NCBI GenBank assembly: GCA_964577615.1
Contig: CAZNZW010000072.1
Coordinates: 1-12,632 of the forward strand
Source of the DNA: QNYZ01 sp964577615
GTDB lineage: Bacteria > Desulfobacterota > Desulfobacteria > Desulfobacterales > QNYZ01
Reading direction: 5' to 3'
DNA: 12,632 nt
Positions 6,881 through 12,632 of the stretch are shown in pieces; the stretch's first letter is position 1, and each line of letters starts with the position of its first letter. Below the pieces are notes generated by a model that saw nothing but the letters and a program-made list of their open reading frames with translations, did not search any database and was not told where the DNA came from. The position numbers and the translations under genes were made by a program.

Positions 6881-7918
6881 ATGTCAAAAACAAACAGAGC
6901 TGTTATTATTTTTACCGCCGTGTTTTTTGTATTTGCCCTGATGCTGCCCGGCGCAGCCACGGCCGCCAAGATCATCAAACTGCACCATCTGAACAAGGAT
7001 GACCCGTTTGACAACCCCACCGGCGCCATGGCAACGGTGTTTAAGAGCCTGGTGGAAGCCGGCACCAACGGGTCGATCAAGGTCCAGACCTTTCCCAACG
7101 GTCAGCTGGGAAAAGACGCAGAAGTCACCCAGCAGGTGAAAGCCGGCGTGATCCAGTCCGGCATCCATTCCGTGGGCGGCTTTGCCTCGACCTACCCCAT
7201 GATCGGCGTCATCGACATCCCCTTTGCCTTTCCCAATATCAGTACCACCTACGCCGTTTTTGACGGGCCGTTCGGAAAAAAACTGGCCGCGGATATCGAA
7301 AAGAAAACCGGGTTGAAAGTCCTCGGGTTTGGTGATTCCGGCGGATTTTTCAATTTTACCAATTCCAAGCGCCCGATTCAGACACCGGCCGACTTCAAGG
7401 GGCTGAAAATCCGTACCATGGGACTCGATACGCATAAAACAATTATCAAGGCCCTGGGCGGTCAGCCGGCGGCCATCGCCTGGACGGAAGTGTACACCGC
7501 CCTGCAGACCGGGGTGGCCGACGGCCAGATGAATCCGATTCCGATCATCGCCTTTGCCAAGTTCAACGAAGTCCAGAAATATCTGACCCTCAGCGGGCAT
7601 CTGTTTGCCCCCTATGTCTGGGTCATGAACAAAGCCTTCTGGGACAGCCTGACCAAAAACGAAAAGTATGTTGTCAGCTATGCCGCCCAGTCGGCCATCG
7701 TCGCCGGGCGGGGGATGAGCCGGGCCATTGAAGCTTCCGACCGGGGTCTGCCGGCTCTGGCCAAGGACATGAAAGTCAACGCGCTGGACCCGGCCGCCAA
7801 ACTGAAATTCCGGGATATGGCTCTGCCCGCGGTCAAGAAACTGATTGCCGATAAATTCGGCGCGGACGGCGTGGATATGATGAATGCGTTCCTGAAGGCC
7901 ATTGAAGCCAACCAGTAG
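6881..7918 (+). CDS. dctP: TRAP transporter periplasmic solute-binding protein DctP
   Basis: This 345-residue protein captures the substrate in the periplasm and hands it to DctQM. A signal peptide covers residues 1 to about 29 (basic start, hydrophobic core, cleavage near ATAA/K). The DctP fold is evident from FPNGQLGKDAEV (71-82), from DFKGLKIRTMG (171-181) with R178 at the position of the conserved arginine that salt-bridges a substrate carboxylate, and from EVYTALQTGVADGQMNP (203-219). In the usual form of the last motif the Met is Glu; here GQMNP departs from the common GQENP. The arginine implies a carboxylated ligand. A strong AAGGAGGAG site (6868-6876) is consistent with high expression of the binding protein. 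Its place next to two PLP lyases makes an amino acid or similar ligand plausible but unproven. Confidence 0.95.
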   Translation: MSKTNRAVIIFTAVFFVFALMLPGAATAAKIIKLHHLNKDDPFDNPTGAMATVFKSLVEAGTNGSIKVQTFPNGQLGKDAEVTQQVKAGVIQSGIHSVGGFASTYPMIGVIDIPFAFPNISTTYAVFDGPFGKKLAADIEKKTGLKVLGFGDSGGFFNFTNSKRPIQTPADFKGLKIRTMGLDTHKTIIKALGGQPAAIAWTEVYTALQTGVADGQMNPIPIIAFAKFNEVQKYLTLSGHLFAPYVWVMNKAFWDSLTKNEKYVVSYAAQSAIVAGRGMSRAIEASDRGLPALAKDMKVNALDPAAKLKFRDMALPAVKKLIADKFGADGVDMMNAFLKAIEANQ

Positions 7919-7954
7919 GTGCCCGACGGATAACAAAGTGCCGGACCCAAATGT

Positions 7955-8010
7955 CCCGGGCCCGCTGAAGCAATATGGGCCCGGGCCGACCGTCCGGCCG
8001 GCGGTCGGCC
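7955..8010 (+). terminator. Two adjoining GC-rich hairpins after dctP
   Basis: CCCGGGCCC (7955-7963) pairs with GGGCCCGGG (7977-7985), 9 bp with a 13-base loop. GGCCGACCG (7984-7992) pairs with CGGTCGGCC (8002-8010), 9 bp with a 9-base loop. The two share bases 7984-7985, so both cannot form fully. Neither is followed by a U-tract. They probably end or protect the TRAP transcript. Confidence 0.45.
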
Positions 8011-8072
8011 GTGAATAACTTCGAAAAGCCCGATTTCGTCAGCCGGATAAAAAAGGTAAGGTCTATATTTCC

Positions 8073-8101
8073 TTGACAAAACAAAAACGGATGGATATTA
8101 T
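8073..8101 (+). promoter_or_regulatory. Strong sigma70 promoter of ihfA
   Basis: TTGACA (8073-8078) and TATTAT (8096-8101) are separated by exactly 17 bases and match the consensus at 11 of 12 positions. Transcription would start near 8108, giving a leader of about 100 bases before the ihfA ATG. The leader has no obvious structure that I could make out. Confidence 0.75.
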
Positions 8102-8209
8102 CCCCGAATTATGGAATTTGTATCCGCGGGGGTTATTGTTTTGCCCTGAACGCCAGACCAACGCGTTAAACGGGATCGTCAAAGAAAATCGTACAGGAGA
8201 ATGTTGCCC

Positions 8210-8494
8210 ATGACACTGACTAAGGCCAAAATCATCAATGATGTACATGAGAAAATCGGATATCCCAAAAAAGAGGCCGGCGAGGTGGTTGAGACGCTGC
8301 TGGAGATGATGAAATCCACCCTGGTCAATGGAGAGGATATTTTGATCAGCGGTTTTGGTAAATTTTGCGTCAAGGATAAAAACGCACGCAAGGGACGAAA
8401 TCCGGCAACAGGGGATGCGATGATGCTGGACAAACGCCGGGTTATTACATTCAGGTGTTCGGCCGCGTTAAGAAACAAGATCAACCAGAAATAG
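8210..8494 (+). CDS. ihfA: Integration host factor alpha subunit (HU/IHF family)
   Basis: This 94-residue DNA-bending protein forms an IHF/HU-type dimer that shapes DNA for recombination, nucleoid packing and sigma54 promoter activation. It starts MTLTKAKIINDVHEKIGYPKKEA, close to IhfA. GEDILISGFGKF (41-52) is the family strand pair. GRNPATGD (62-69) carries the intercalating proline on the beta arm, and RRVITF follows. ATG at 8210 is chosen over an in-frame ATG at 8201 because AGGAG (8195-8199) abuts 8201 but is well spaced from 8210. It is monocistronic. The sigma54-type activator about 2.5 kb away is the kind of factor IHF assists, but no link is shown. IhfA is preferred over HU from the N-terminal sequence. 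Confidence 0.9.
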   Translation: MTLTKAKIINDVHEKIGYPKKEAGEVVETLLEMMKSTLVNGEDILISGFGKFCVKDKNARKGRNPATGDAMMLDKRRVITFRCSAALRNKINQK

Positions 8495-8776
8495 TCGGCC
8501 GACGATCCCCACTGTTTCCGTTTGTTTCCCCGTGCCCCCTTCCCGACAGCCAGATATCGGACGACATGCCTGCAACTGCTTTGCTTGACGGCATATACAC
8601 CGTCAAGCAAAGGACTTATTCCCCCGCCTGAAAACCATGCGCCGGACGCCCCGCATGGGCATCCCGGGCCGCGTATCAGGGAAACTCCGGCTGAGCGTAT
8701 CTTTGAAGGGATATCATTCCCGCCGTCCGACACCCCCCACCCGCTGCCGTATCCCGGCAGTAAATCAATACCGGTT
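8495..8776. other. Convergent intergenic region without a convincing gene
   Basis: It lies between the ends of ihfA and nifS. It holds a 10-base self-complementary GTCGGCCGAC just after the ihfA stop, the 13-bp inverted repeat described separately, and a weak 6-bp hairpin at 8744-8760. A plus-strand open frame spanning 8522-8821 runs into nifS antisense, is proline-rich, has no ribosome binding site and is unlikely to be real. Confidence 0.6.
8579..8612. terminator. Perfect 13-bp inverted repeat, possible bidirectional terminator
   Basis: CTTTGCTTGACGG (8579-8591) and CCGTCAAGCAAAG (8600-8612) are exact reverse complements around an 8-base loop, CATATACA. It sits between convergent ihfA and nifS, 85 bases past one stop and 165 past the other. 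Neither side has a clear U-tract (GACTTATT on plus, CAGTTGCA on minus). Confidence 0.45.
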
Positions 8777-9946
8777 TTATTCTGCCGGGTTCTGCTTCCA
8801 GAAAGGCGACATGCGCCGTAACCGTTCAATGATGGGCGGGAGATGCTCAACAATATAGTCGATTTCTTCCTCGGTATTGTAACGGCTGAGGCTGAAGCGG
8901 ATGGAGCCATGCGCCGAAGTGAACGGAACACCCATCGCCCGCAGCACATGGGAGGGCTCGAGCGACCCCGAGGTACAGGCCGATCCGGAGGACGCGCATA
9001 TGCCGAGCTGATCCATCAGCAGTAAAATCGCTTCGCCTTCCACCGAATCGAAACCGATGCTGGTCGTATTCGGCAGACGATTATCCCGATCGCCGTTCAC
9101 CGATGATTTCACAACGCGGGCCAGAAGTTCGCTTTCCAGTCGGTCCCGCAGCCGGGCCACACGGGTATTTTCTTCGTCAATATGCTGGCCAGCCAGTTCG
9201 CAGGCTTTTCCCAGCGCAATAATGGAAGCGGTATTTTCCGTGCCGCCCCGGCGACCGTGGGCCTGGTGCCCTCCGATGAGAAAGGGTGAAAATTTCGTGC
9301 CCTTGCGGATGTACAAAACGCCCACGCCCTTGGGCGCATGGAGTTTGTGACCGGACAGGGACAGCATGTTGACCGGCACGGCGCCCATGTCGATGGGAAT
9401 TTTACCCCCCGCCTGGACGGCATCGGTATGGAAAACCACCCCGCGGTCGTTAAGTGTTTCTGCAATTTCGGGAATAGGAAAAATCACACCGGATTCGTTA
9501 TTGGCCCACATGATACTGACGATGGCCGTGTCATCGGTCACATGGTCATACAGATAATCAAGGTCCAGGCGGCCCTTGGGATCCACGGGAACAAAGGTGA
9601 CCCGATAGCCGCGCTTGACCAGATCTTCGCACAAACTCTTGATCGCCGGATGTTCCACCCGGGTGGTGACGATATGCCGCTTGTCCGGATTGGAACGCAG
9701 GGCCGCATGGATCGCCGTATTGTCACTCTCCGTCCCGCAGCTGGTAAAAACAATCTCCTCCGGCGCCGCGCCCAGGAAGGCGGCCACTTTTTCGGTCGCC
9801 TCGTTGAGCTTGTCTCCCACTTTGCCGGCAAACGTATACATACTCGATGGATTGCCATAATATTCCGTCAGATACGGCGCCATTTCCTCAAAAACCTCGG
9901 GGGCTACCCGGGTCGTGGCATTATTGTCAACATAGACCCGCTTCAT
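8777..9946 (-). CDS. nifS: Cysteine desulfurase NifS
   Basis: The 389-residue fold-type-I PLP enzyme converts cysteine to alanine and passes a persulfide to the NifU scaffold for Fe-S cluster assembly. Visible motifs are YVDNNATT (5-12), SCGTESDNTAI (69-79), VEHPA with H99 stacking on PLP, HTDAVQAGGK with D175 and Q178, and SLSGHKLHAPKG with the PLP lysine K201. GGHQAHGRRGGTENT (225-239) follows. The active-site loop SSGSACTSGSLEP carries the persulfide cysteine C324, and the GSLEPSHVL form favours NifS over IscS. The start ATG (9944-9946) overlaps the nifU stop (9943-9945), and a GGAGGTGCAGG stretch just upstream supplies the ribosome binding site. No nitrogenase genes are present here, so a housekeeping role is likely. 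Confidence 0.96.
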   Translation of the reverse strand: MKRVYVDNNATTRVAPEVFEEMAPYLTEYYGNPSSMYTFAGKVGDKLNEATEKVAAFLGAAPEEIVFTSCGTESDNTAIHAALRSNPDKRHIVTTRVEHPAIKSLCEDLVKRGYRVTFVPVDPKGRLDLDYLYDHVTDDTAIVSIMWANNESGVIFPIPEIAETLNDRGVVFHTDAVQAGGKIPIDMGAVPVNMLSLSGHKLHAPKGVGVLYIRKGTKFSPFLIGGHQAHGRRGGTENTASIIALGKACELAGQHIDEENTRVARLRDRLESELLARVVKSSVNGDRDNRLPNTTSIGFDSVEGEAILLLMDQLGICASSGSACTSGSLEPSHVLRAMGVPFTSAHGSIRFSLSRYNTEEEIDYIVEHLPPIIERLRRMSPFWKQNPAE

Positions 9947-10773
9947 GCCTGCACCTCCTCGACCGTCAGCTCAGGGGTGACCAGTTCTCTGAGTTTGGCC
10001 TGCACGTATTCGGACAATGTTACCTGCGACAACCGGCAACTGGCACAGGTGCCCCGGAGCCGGACGTACACATGGTTGCCATCCACATCGATCAGTTCAA
10101 TATTGCCCCCGTCTTTTTCCAGCGCCGGCCGGATTTCCCGTTCGAGGGTTTCCTCGATCAGTTTGATTTTCTGAATATTGGTCAGCCTGGTTTTCTTTTT
10201 TTTGGGCGCCGGTTCCCTTTCCATCACGGTGTCGATAATTTCCTGGATCTGATCATGGCATTTTTCACAACCACCGCCCGCCTTGACATAATCCGTGACG
10301 TCGCCGATCGTCGTCAAGCGGTTTTCCCGCACCACCCGTTCGATCTGGACATCGGTCACCCCAAAGCATTCGCAGACAATATTGCCCTCGACCTCTTCAA
10401 CCGGCGTCCCCTCGTAATGGGCGATGGCCGCTTCCAGCGCCTCCCGGCCCATCACCGAACAATGCATCTTCTCCTTGGGCAGCCCGCCCAGGTAGCCGGC
10501 AATATCATCGTTGGAAATTTTTTTGGCCTCCTCCAGGGTCAGCCCCTTGAGCATCTCGGTCAGCGCCGAGGAAGAGGCAATGGCACTCGCACAGCCGAAC
10601 GTCTGAAATTTTACATCGCCGATATGCCCCTTGTCATCGAGCTTGAAGTAAAGGGTCAGCGCATCCCCGCAGGCCAGAGATCCGACTTCGCCGATACCAT
10701 CGGCATCTTCAATGATTCCCACATTGCGGGGATTTAAAAAATGTTCTTTTACCTTATCTGTATATTCCCACAT
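9943..10773 (-). CDS. nifU: Fe-S cluster assembly scaffold NifU (three-domain)
   Basis: This 276-residue protein is the scaffold on which Fe-S clusters are built from sulfur supplied by NifS. All three NifU domains are present. The IscU-like N-domain has cluster ligands C35 (LACGD), C61 (FGCASA) and C105 (MHCSVMG). The central ferredoxin-like domain binds a permanent [2Fe-2S] through C134, C136, C169 and C172 (CEC...CEKC). A lysine-rich linker (PKKKKTR) leads to a C-terminal Nfu domain with C243 and C246 (GTCASC). Length and order fit true NifU. The ribosome binding site GAGAGGAG lies upstream of ATG 10773. It is the first gene of a nifU-nifS operon with a good promoter and is divergent from a sigma54-type regulator. 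In Desulfobacterota this pair commonly serves general Fe-S assembly. Confidence 0.96.
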   Translation of the reverse strand: MWEYTDKVKEHFLNPRNVGIIEDADGIGEVGSLACGDALTLYFKLDDKGHIGDVKFQTFGCASAIASSSALTEMLKGLTLEEAKKISNDDIAGYLGGLPKEKMHCSVMGREALEAAIAHYEGTPVEEVEGNIVCECFGVTDVQIERVVRENRLTTIGDVTDYVKAGGGCEKCHDQIQEIIDTVMEREPAPKKKKTRLTNIQKIKLIEETLEREIRPALEKDGGNIELIDVDGNHVYVRLRGTCASCRLSQVTLSEYVQAKLRELVTPELTVEEVQA

Positions 10774-10812
10774 GGTCAGTCTCCTCTCTCAACAGCGGTT
10801 GACGCATTGGAT

Positions 10813-10841
10813 ATAATATTTAAACATAAATCGGGTTTCAA
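10813..10841 (-). promoter_or_regulatory. Sigma70 promoter of nifU-nifS
   Basis: On the minus strand, TTGAAA (plus positions 10836-10841) and TATTAT (10813-10818) are 17 bases apart and match consensus at 10 of 12 positions. Transcription would begin near 10806, about 33 bases before the nifU ATG. It is a constitutive-looking promoter, and I see no -24/-12 element. Confidence 0.65.
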
Positions 10842-10849
10842 CGTACAAT
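10821..10849 (+). promoter_or_regulatory. Candidate plus-strand promoter toward the sigma54 activator
   Basis: TAAACA (10821-10826) and TACAAT (10844-10849) are 17 bases apart, with 4 of 6 and 5 of 6 consensus matches. It interleaves with the nifU promoter on the other strand. It would give a leader of about 214 bases. A rival -35-like TTGACA at 10997-11002 has no good -10 box. Confidence 0.35.
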
Positions 10850-10872
10850 AATCATCGTTTACAAAAAGAAAA

Positions 10873-10977
10873 GCCGGAAACACCTATTTTTTCCGCTGCC
10901 GCTCTGTTCATAAATGACCCCATGGATACCGGGGAAAAACACGATTTCCGGCATCCGTTGCCGGGGCGCCGTTTTTT
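10873..10977 (+). promoter_or_regulatory. Attenuator-like alternative pairing ahead of the activator gene
   Basis: GCCGGAAA (10873-10880) can pair with TTTCCGGC (10945-10952). The second arm overlaps a hairpin CCGGCA/TGCCGG (10948-10953 and 10959-10964). An outer pairing of CGGC (10949-10952) with GCCG (10968-10971) ends directly at six T residues (10972-10977). This has the form of an antiterminator and terminator, but it was judged by eye. Confidence 0.3.
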
Positions 10978-11069
10978 GTTAATCATCGACCGGTAATTGA
11001 CATGGTCCGGAGCGGTGATGTAGAAAGTTTCCATACACCGCTGTTCAAGATTTATGAATCGGGGTTCCC

Positions 11070-12428
11070 ATGGAAAATCATCCGTTTCAAGTCATTACTT
11101 CCCATAAAAATAATCTGATCCGCATTTTAGATAATCTCAAAGAGGGAATCATTGCCCACGATCTGGATCGACGCATTATATTTTTTAACCGGGAGGCGGA
11201 AAAAATCACCGGATTTCGCCGGGAAGATGTCCTGAAAAAATCGTGCGACGATGCGTTCGGCACGGCCCTGTGCGGCGCCAATTGTCATTTCTGCAAAGAC
11301 GACTGCACGCCGGAAAACGACGAGGAATACACAACCAATATTATCACGAAAAGCGGTGAAACCCGGCGGGTGGAAATGACCCTGACGGCCATGTTTGACG
11401 ATGCCGGGAACCAAAAGGGGGTACTGGCCTCCATGAAGGATGTCACCGATTATCTCCAGTTGCAGATCCGCGCCCGCAAACTGACCAGTTTTGCCGAAAT
11501 CATCGGGCAGGATGCAAAAATACTTCAGGTTTTCGAACAGATCCGTGATGTCGCCGGGTACGATTTCCCCGTCCATGTCAGCGGCGAAACAGGCACGGGA
11601 AAGGAACTGGTCGCCCATGCCATCCATAACGAGAGCGCCCGGGGCGGCGGGCCGTTTGTTCCCATCAACTGCGGCGCCCTGCCGGAAGGATTGATCGCCA
11701 GCGAACTCTTCGGCCATGTCAAAGGCGCCTTCACCGGCGCTCACCGGGACAAAATGGGCCGGTTTGAACTGGCCGACGGCGGCACCATTTTTCTCGACGA
11801 GGTCACCGATCTGCCCAAACCGATCCAGGTGACATTGCTGCGGTTTCTTCAGGAAGGCACCTTCGAGCGGGTCGGCGATGAAAAAACCATTACCGTGGAT
11901 GTCCGCATTATCAGTGCCACCAACAAGGCGCTGAAAACGGAAGTGGCCCATGGCCGGTTCAGAGATGATCTTTTTTACCGGCTGAACGTCATCCCGATCC
12001 ATCTGCCGCCGCTGCGGAAACGTCGCACCGACATCCCCCTGCTGATCGAACATTTCCTCTATAAAACCGAGAAGCAATACGATCGCCGGTCGCATCGCAT
12101 CTCCCGGGAAGCCATGGCTCTCCTGATGGATTATCACTGGCCGGGAAATATCCGCGAACTGCAGAATGCGGTGCAGTTCGCCATGGTCCGGGCCAAGGGC
12201 CATGTCATCCGCCGGGAAGATCTGCCCCTCGAAATCCGGCCGGAAAAATCTGTCGCGGGAAGCGCCATTCGCCGGCACAAACGGGGACGCCGACGCCGAC
12301 TGACCCCGGAAGCGGTGACCGCCGCCCTGGAAACGACCGGTGGCAATAAATCCCGGGCGGCAAAGCAACTGGGGGTCGGGCGGGCAACGCTGTACCGGTT
12401 TCTGGCCCGACATTCCGAACTGAACTAA
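11070..12428 (+). CDS. Sigma54-dependent transcriptional activator with a cysteine-rich PAS domain
   Basis: This 452-residue protein is a bacterial enhancer-binding protein that remodels sigma54 RNA polymerase. Residues about 13-130 form a PAS sensor (ILDNLKEGIIAHD, then ITGFRREDVLKKS, then ASMKDVTDYLQ) containing C59, C68, C72, C75 and C79. The AAA+ domain (about 140-380) has Walker A GETGTGKE (172-179), the sigma54-contacting GAFTGA loop (219-224), Walker B GGTIFLDEV (237-245) and arginine-finger region FRDDLFYRL (297-305). A basic linker (RRHKRGRRRR) leads to a Fis-type helix-turn-helix at about 414-448. All ATPase residues are intact, so it should be active. No histidine kinase or receiver domain is present, so the signal enters through the PAS domain. 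The cysteine cluster suggests a metal, Fe-S or redox signal. It lies between divergent nifUS and a probable permease, and its target is unknown. Only a weak GGGG precedes the ATG. Confidence 0.93.
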   Translation: MENHPFQVITSHKNNLIRILDNLKEGIIAHDLDRRIIFFNREAEKITGFRREDVLKKSCDDAFGTALCGANCHFCKDDCTPENDEEYTTNIITKSGETRRVEMTLTAMFDDAGNQKGVLASMKDVTDYLQLQIRARKLTSFAEIIGQDAKILQVFEQIRDVAGYDFPVHVSGETGTGKELVAHAIHNESARGGGPFVPINCGALPEGLIASELFGHVKGAFTGAHRDKMGRFELADGGTIFLDEVTDLPKPIQVTLLRFLQEGTFERVGDEKTITVDVRIISATNKALKTEVAHGRFRDDLFYRLNVIPIHLPPLRKRRTDIPLLIEHFLYKTEKQYDRRSHRISREAMALLMDYHWPGNIRELQNAVQFAMVRAKGHVIRREDLPLEIRPEKSVAGSAIRRHKRGRRRRLTPEAVTAALETTGGNKSRAAKQLGVGRATLYRFLARHSELN

Positions 12429-12439
12429 CCCGCGGCCCG

Positions 12440-12545
12440 GACCGGAAACCTGCCGGGGAAGCCTGATATGGTACGCAGGCTGGACCCCCTCTCTGGAAAC
12501 GGCAGCAACAAGGGACGCCCTCCTTAGTATATAAGGCAACTATGT
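12440..12545 (+). promoter_or_regulatory. Potentially structured mRNA leader of the permease gene
   Basis: CTGCCG (12450-12455) can pair with CGGCAG (12500-12505), enclosing AGCCTG/CAGGCT (12460-12465 and 12476-12481). A last small hairpin, CCTTA (12522-12526) with TAAGG (12532-12536), would hide the likely ribosome binding site AAGG. The first arm could alternatively pair with AAGG at 12510-12513. It matches no riboswitch class I can recall. Confidence 0.3.
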
Positions 12546-12632
12546 ATGACAAATGATATCCGGTCGATTTTTGAAAAAAAAATAAAACCCGCCCGATTCA
12601 ACCGCACCATCGGCCTTTTTGGGGCCACGACG
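12546..12632 (+). CDS. Probable amino acid permease (APC family), 5' fragment
   Basis: Only the first 29 codons lie in the window, and the frame is still open at the edge. The ATG at 12546 has AAGG (12533-12536) at suitable spacing; a competing ATG at 12542 hits a stop after four codons. The fragment has a charged start (SIFEKKIKPARFNRT) followed by IGLFGATT, just where amino acid-polyamine-organocation permeases enter their first membrane helix (usually continuing with GxGxxxGAGI). The assignment rests on this short match. It follows the sigma54 activator by 117 bases on the same strand and could be its target, though I see no -24/-12 promoter. Confidence 0.5.
   Translation, partial: MTNDIRSIFEKKIKPARFNRTIGLFGATT

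Noticed and set aside
6884..7936. A 350-codon minus-strand frame opposite dctP
   Set aside because: It is a shadow of dctP, which has a signal peptide, a strong ribosome binding site and family motifs.
8777..10773. nifU-nifS as part of a nitrogen fixation cluster
   Set aside because: No nitrogenase, nifB or other nif-specific gene is in the window, and this pair is often a general Fe-S system in these bacteria.
10826..11068. Similar strings ATAAATCGGG and ATGAATCGGG on either side of the nifU/activator gap as paired operators
   Set aside because: The match is short and imperfect, and no inverted symmetry supports it.
12465..12485. A TGGTAC-type element as a sigma54 -24/-12 promoter for the permease
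   Set aside because: The required GC at the -12 position is absent (GG instead), and the -12 TTGC box is not matched.
11127..12539. A 470-codon antisense open frame opposite the sigma54 activator, longer than the real gene
   Set aside because: It is produced by the high-GC codon pattern of the plus-strand gene, which has full PAS, AAA+ and helix-turn-helix motifs. The antisense product shows no family motif.

Overview
The window looks like chromosomal DNA of a GC-rich, anaerobic Desulfobacterota-type bacterium (a sulfate-reducing deltaproteobacterium such as a Desulfobacteraceae relative). The reasons are the combination of a three-domain NifU with NifS, an IhfA with a Desulfobacteria-like sequence, a sigma54-dependent PAS/AAA+ regulator, a TRAP transporter and a radical SAM protein. 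I inferred the taxon from gene content only and ran no search. I see no mobile element, tRNA, rRNA, CRISPR array or phage gene.

Layout, left to right. (1) 92-696, plus strand: a small six-cysteine protein of unknown function followed closely by tatA, with a sigma70-type promoter at the left edge. (2) 697-1000: a gap with a short hairpin and no convincing gene. (3) 1001-1876, minus: a radical SAM protein. (4) 1967-4874, minus: two different fold-type-II PLP enzymes whose genes overlap by 8 bases, closed by a likely terminator at 1912-1942. (5) 5029-7918, plus: a complete TRAP transporter (dctQ, dctM, dctP), divergent from the PLP pair. (6) 7919-8209: strong hairpins, then a near-consensus sigma70 promoter for ihfA (8210-8494). 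(7) 8495-8776: a non-coding convergent gap with a perfect 13-bp inverted repeat. (8) 8777-10773, minus: nifU-nifS, overlapping by a few bases, with a good promoter. (9) 10774-11069: a divergent control region with overlapping promoter candidates and an attenuator-like leader. (10) 11070-12428, plus: a sigma54 activator with a cysteine-rich PAS domain. (11) 12429-12545: a potentially structured leader ahead of the first 29 codons of a probable amino acid permease that runs off the window.

How they may work together. The TRAP operon and the divergent PLP pair look like a take-up-and-break-down module for a small carboxylated, probably amino-bearing compound; the substrate cannot be read from sequence. 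This is the best candidate here for an undescribed system. NifS and NifU form a sulfur-donor/scaffold pair for Fe-S assembly. The neighbouring activator has a cysteine cluster that could sense metal, redox or Fe-S state, but its targets are unknown.
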